Assembly: GCA_022786605.1 (NCBI GenBank)
Contig: JALFWW010000009.1
Span: 1 to 64,000 of the forward strand
Source: Clostridia bacterium
GTDB lineage: Bacteria; Bacillota; Clostridia; Lachnospirales; Anaerotignaceae
Reading direction: 5' to 3'
DNA: 64,000 nt
The notes beneath the pieces were generated by a model. The model did no database searches. It was not told the origin of the DNA and worked only from the letters and a program-made list of their open reading frames with translations. The translations under genes were made by a program, and so were the position numbers. Every line of letters begins with the position of its first letter. The stretch's first letter is position 1. Shown in pieces: positions 62,178 through 64,000 of the stretch.

Positions 62178-63437
62178 ATGAAACAGGATATTTTGATCGG
62201 CTGTGTTGCCGATGACTTCACCGGCGCCAGCGACGCAGCCTCTTTCCTCATGAGCAAAGGTATGAAAACCATTTTGTTCAACGGAAAACCCGATGGGGAA
62301 ATCCCTCCCTGTCAGGCAGTTGTCATCGCGCTCAAAAGCAGAACTCAGGAAACAAAAAGCGCTGTAGCAGACAGCATGGCTGCTTTCACCTGGCTAAAAG
62401 AACAGGGTGCCCAGCACTTATATTTCAAATACTGCTCCACATTTGATTCCACAAAAGAAGGGAATATTGGTCCTGTGGTAGACGCTATGCTGGAAGCCTT
62501 TGGGGAAAAATACACCATTTTGTGCCCCGCTCTCCCCGTCAATAAACGGACTGTGGAAAACGGTATCCTTTATGTAGATGGTGTGCCTCTGAGCGAAACA
62601 CACATGAAAAACCATCCCCTGACACCCATGTGGGAATCCGAAATCGCAAAACTCATAGACCCTCAGGGAAAATACCAGACATTGAACGTAAACACCGCAC
62701 TGCTGGCAAAGAGCAAAGAAGAAATTCTTTCCGTTGTCAATGAATTCGGCAAAGATAAAGAACATTTCTACATTGTACCCGACTATGTCAACGACGAAAA
62801 CGGTACCAAAATCGCTGAAGTTTTCGGTGACCTGACTGTTTTGACAGGCGGCAGCGGCATTCTTGCACCTCTGGCTGCGAAATACCAGCAGGCACAGACT
62901 GCCAAAGACAGTATGACAAACGGTGTAGAAGGAAAAGGCATCGTTTTGGCTGGCAGCTGCTCCAAAGCAACACTGGAACAGATCGCAGACTTCCAGACAA
63001 AAGGATATGCCTCTTATAAAATCGATCCCATGGCTGTATTGGCTGGCACAGAAACCGTAGACACTGTATGGGATTTTGTGAAAGCACACGCAGACGAAGA
63101 AGTGCTGCTGTATAGCTCCGATCAGGCAGAAAACGTGGCAGAAATCCAGAAAGTCGGCAAAGACAAAATCGCCGCTCTGCTGGAAGGTCTGACTGCTGCC
63201 GTTGCGGAACGTGCCGTTGAAAACGGATATACAAGAATCATCGTCGCTGGCGGGGAAACTTCCAGTGCCGTTGCGAAAAAATTGGGCTACCATTGCTTTG
63301 AAATTGGGGAAAGCATCGCGCCGGGTGTGCCGATCATGGCGCCGCTGTCCAATGAAAACATCCGTATTGTTCTCAAATCCGGCAACTTTGGACAGACAGA
63401 TTTCTTTGCCCGTGCATTACAAATGACAAGGAAGTGA
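62178..63437 (+). CDS. otnK: 3-oxo-tetronate kinase
   Basis: A 419-residue four-carbon acid sugar kinase (DUF1537 family). The N-terminal substrate domain starts with IGCVADDFTGASDAASFL and has FKYCSTFDSTKEGNIG; the C-terminal nucleotide-binding domain has IIVAGGETSSAVAKKLG and the closing LKSGNFGQTDFF. It phosphorylates 3-oxo-tetronate, giving the substrate of OtnC. The next ATG lies four bases after its stop. Confidence 0.93.
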   Translation: MKQDILIGCVADDFTGASDAASFLMSKGMKTILFNGKPDGEIPPCQAVVIALKSRTQETKSAVADSMAAFTWLKEQGAQHLYFKYCSTFDSTKEGNIGPVVDAMLEAFGEKYTILCPALPVNKRTVENGILYVDGVPLSETHMKNHPLTPMWESEIAKLIDPQGKYQTLNVNTALLAKSKEEILSVVNEFGKDKEHFYIVPDYVNDENGTKIAEVFGDLTVLTGGSGILAPLAAKYQQAQTAKDSMTNGVEGKGIVLAGSCSKATLEQIADFQTKGYASYKIDPMAVLAGTETVDTVWDFVKAHADEEVLLYSSDQAENVAEIQKVGKDKIAALLEGLTAAVAERAVENGYTRIIVAGGETSSAVAKKLGYHCFEIGESIAPGVPIMAPLSNENIRIVLKSGNFGQTDFFARALQMTRK

Positions 63438-63441
63438 GCAA

Positions 63442-64000
63442 ATGGAAAATCTGAAAACCGCAGTATGGATTGCGCACAGCTTATTTGAAAGAGGAAAAGC
63501 CTCTGGCTCCTCCGCAAACATGAGCTTTAAAGAGAAGGATCGTATTTATATCACCGGCAGCGGAACCTGCTTTGGTACACTGAAAGAAGAAGATTTCTCC
63601 GTACTTTCACTGGATGGGGAATGGATTTCCGGTCCAAAACCCAGCAAAGAATTTCCGCTGCACAAAATGATGTATGAAAAAAGCGAGAACATTCAGGCTG
63701 TCATTCATACACATAGTTTTTACGCTACTCTCTGGTCTTGTGCTGTACATGAAAACCGCACAGACTGCATCCCTCAGTACACCCCTTACCTGAAAATGAA
63801 ACTGGGTACAGTGGGACTGGTCCCTTACGGAAAGCCCGGTTCCGAGGAACTGTTTTCCGCATTCCGACAGTGTGTTTCCGACAGTGATGGATTTTTGCTG
63901 GAAAACCACGGTCCCATCGTAGGCGGCAAAGACTTGCTGGATGCCTTCTACTGCTTGGAAGAACTGGAAGAAAGCGCAAGAATGGCTTGGGAGATCGAAT
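63442..64000 (+). CDS. otnC: 3-oxo-tetronate 4-phosphate decarboxylase OtnC (class II aldolase fold), partial
   Basis: The first 186 codons are visible; the 3' end is outside the window. Class II aldolase/adducin motifs are GKASGSSANMSFK with the phosphate-binding loop, the catalytic Glu in KPSKEFPLHKMMY, the metal His pair in VIHTHSFYATLWSC, and the later LENHGPIVGG (third His). OtnC turns 3-oxo-tetronate 4-phosphate into dihydroxyacetone phosphate and CO2, feeding glycolysis through tpiA. The relative L-ribulose 5-phosphate epimerase or fuculose aldolase function is made less likely by the operon. Confidence 0.88.
   Translation, partial: MENLKTAVWIAHSLFERGKASGSSANMSFKEKDRIYITGSGTCFGTLKEEDFSVLSLDGEWISGPKPSKEFPLHKMMYEKSENIQAVIHTHSFYATLWSCAVHENRTDCIPQYTPYLKMKLGTVGLVPYGKPGSEELFSAFRQCVSDSDGFLLENHGPIVGGKDLLDAFYCLEELEESARMAWEIE

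Overview
The window looks like chromosomal DNA of a spore-forming anaerobic member of the Clostridia, most like Lachnospirales; an Anaerotignum-like genome is a weak guess. The support is Spo0A, SpoIVB, a SpoIID-type protein, an alpha/beta-type spore DNA-binding protein with a sigma-G-like promoter, HemZ, YlqF/RbgA, CggR, low-GC promoters and strong AGGAGG ribosome binding sites. No rRNA, tRNA, CRISPR array or intact mobile element was seen. Only a 20-codon transposase-like start touches the left edge.

Layout. 0-4.5 kb (minus): a DUF6514-like gene, spo0A, a cyclase-family hydrolase, a small membrane protein and spoIVB. 4.8-11.8 kb (minus): lower glycolysis in the order cggR, pgk, polysaccharide deacetylase, tpiA, gpmI, eno, with no gap gene. 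12-18 kb (minus): a small acidic membrane protein, a Nudix hydrolase, a PrsW protease and a three-gene ABC system (ATPase, CARDB-repeat surface protein, FtsX/MacB permease). 18-23.2 kb (minus): a Dlt-like cassette (adenylating enzyme, GNAT, carrier protein, MBOAT, SGNH). 24-26.7 kb (minus): metA and metY behind a strong promoter, a 36-residue peptide with 11 Met codons and a terminator. This layout reads as a methionine transcription attenuator and is the main discovery candidate. 26.7-27.7 kb (plus): a YbaK-like deacylase and an IscR-like Rrf2 regulator. 27.7-35.5 kb (minus): a SpoIID/SLH lipoprotein, 6S RNA, lspA, a MATE exporter, an MBL hydrolase, fba and a DUF3788 gene. 35.8-42.5 kb (minus): nagZ-like, rel, dtd, hemZ, hisS. 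42.6-46.9 kb (plus): ttcA-like, a tyrosine recombinase, nudL-like, a SUKH protein and an unknown exported protein. 47-60 kb (minus): rplS, lepB, rbgA, an AEC transporter, recJ-apt, glk-galM, small membrane proteins, an RseC-like protein, an AI-2E-type transporter, pepD and a SASP. 60.4-64 kb (plus): a four-gene acid-sugar (tetronate) operon that runs off the right edge.

A dispersed intergenic element of about 100-170 bp occurs five times (near 4.6, 35.7, 45.1, 56.1 and 59.6 kb). Three copies carry a shared 3' hairpin. I do not recognise it as a named family. It is the second main candidate for something undescribed.

Starts were chosen by Shine-Dalgarno spacing, so several genes are shorter than their longest open frame. 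All identifications come from reading motifs; no database search was possible.
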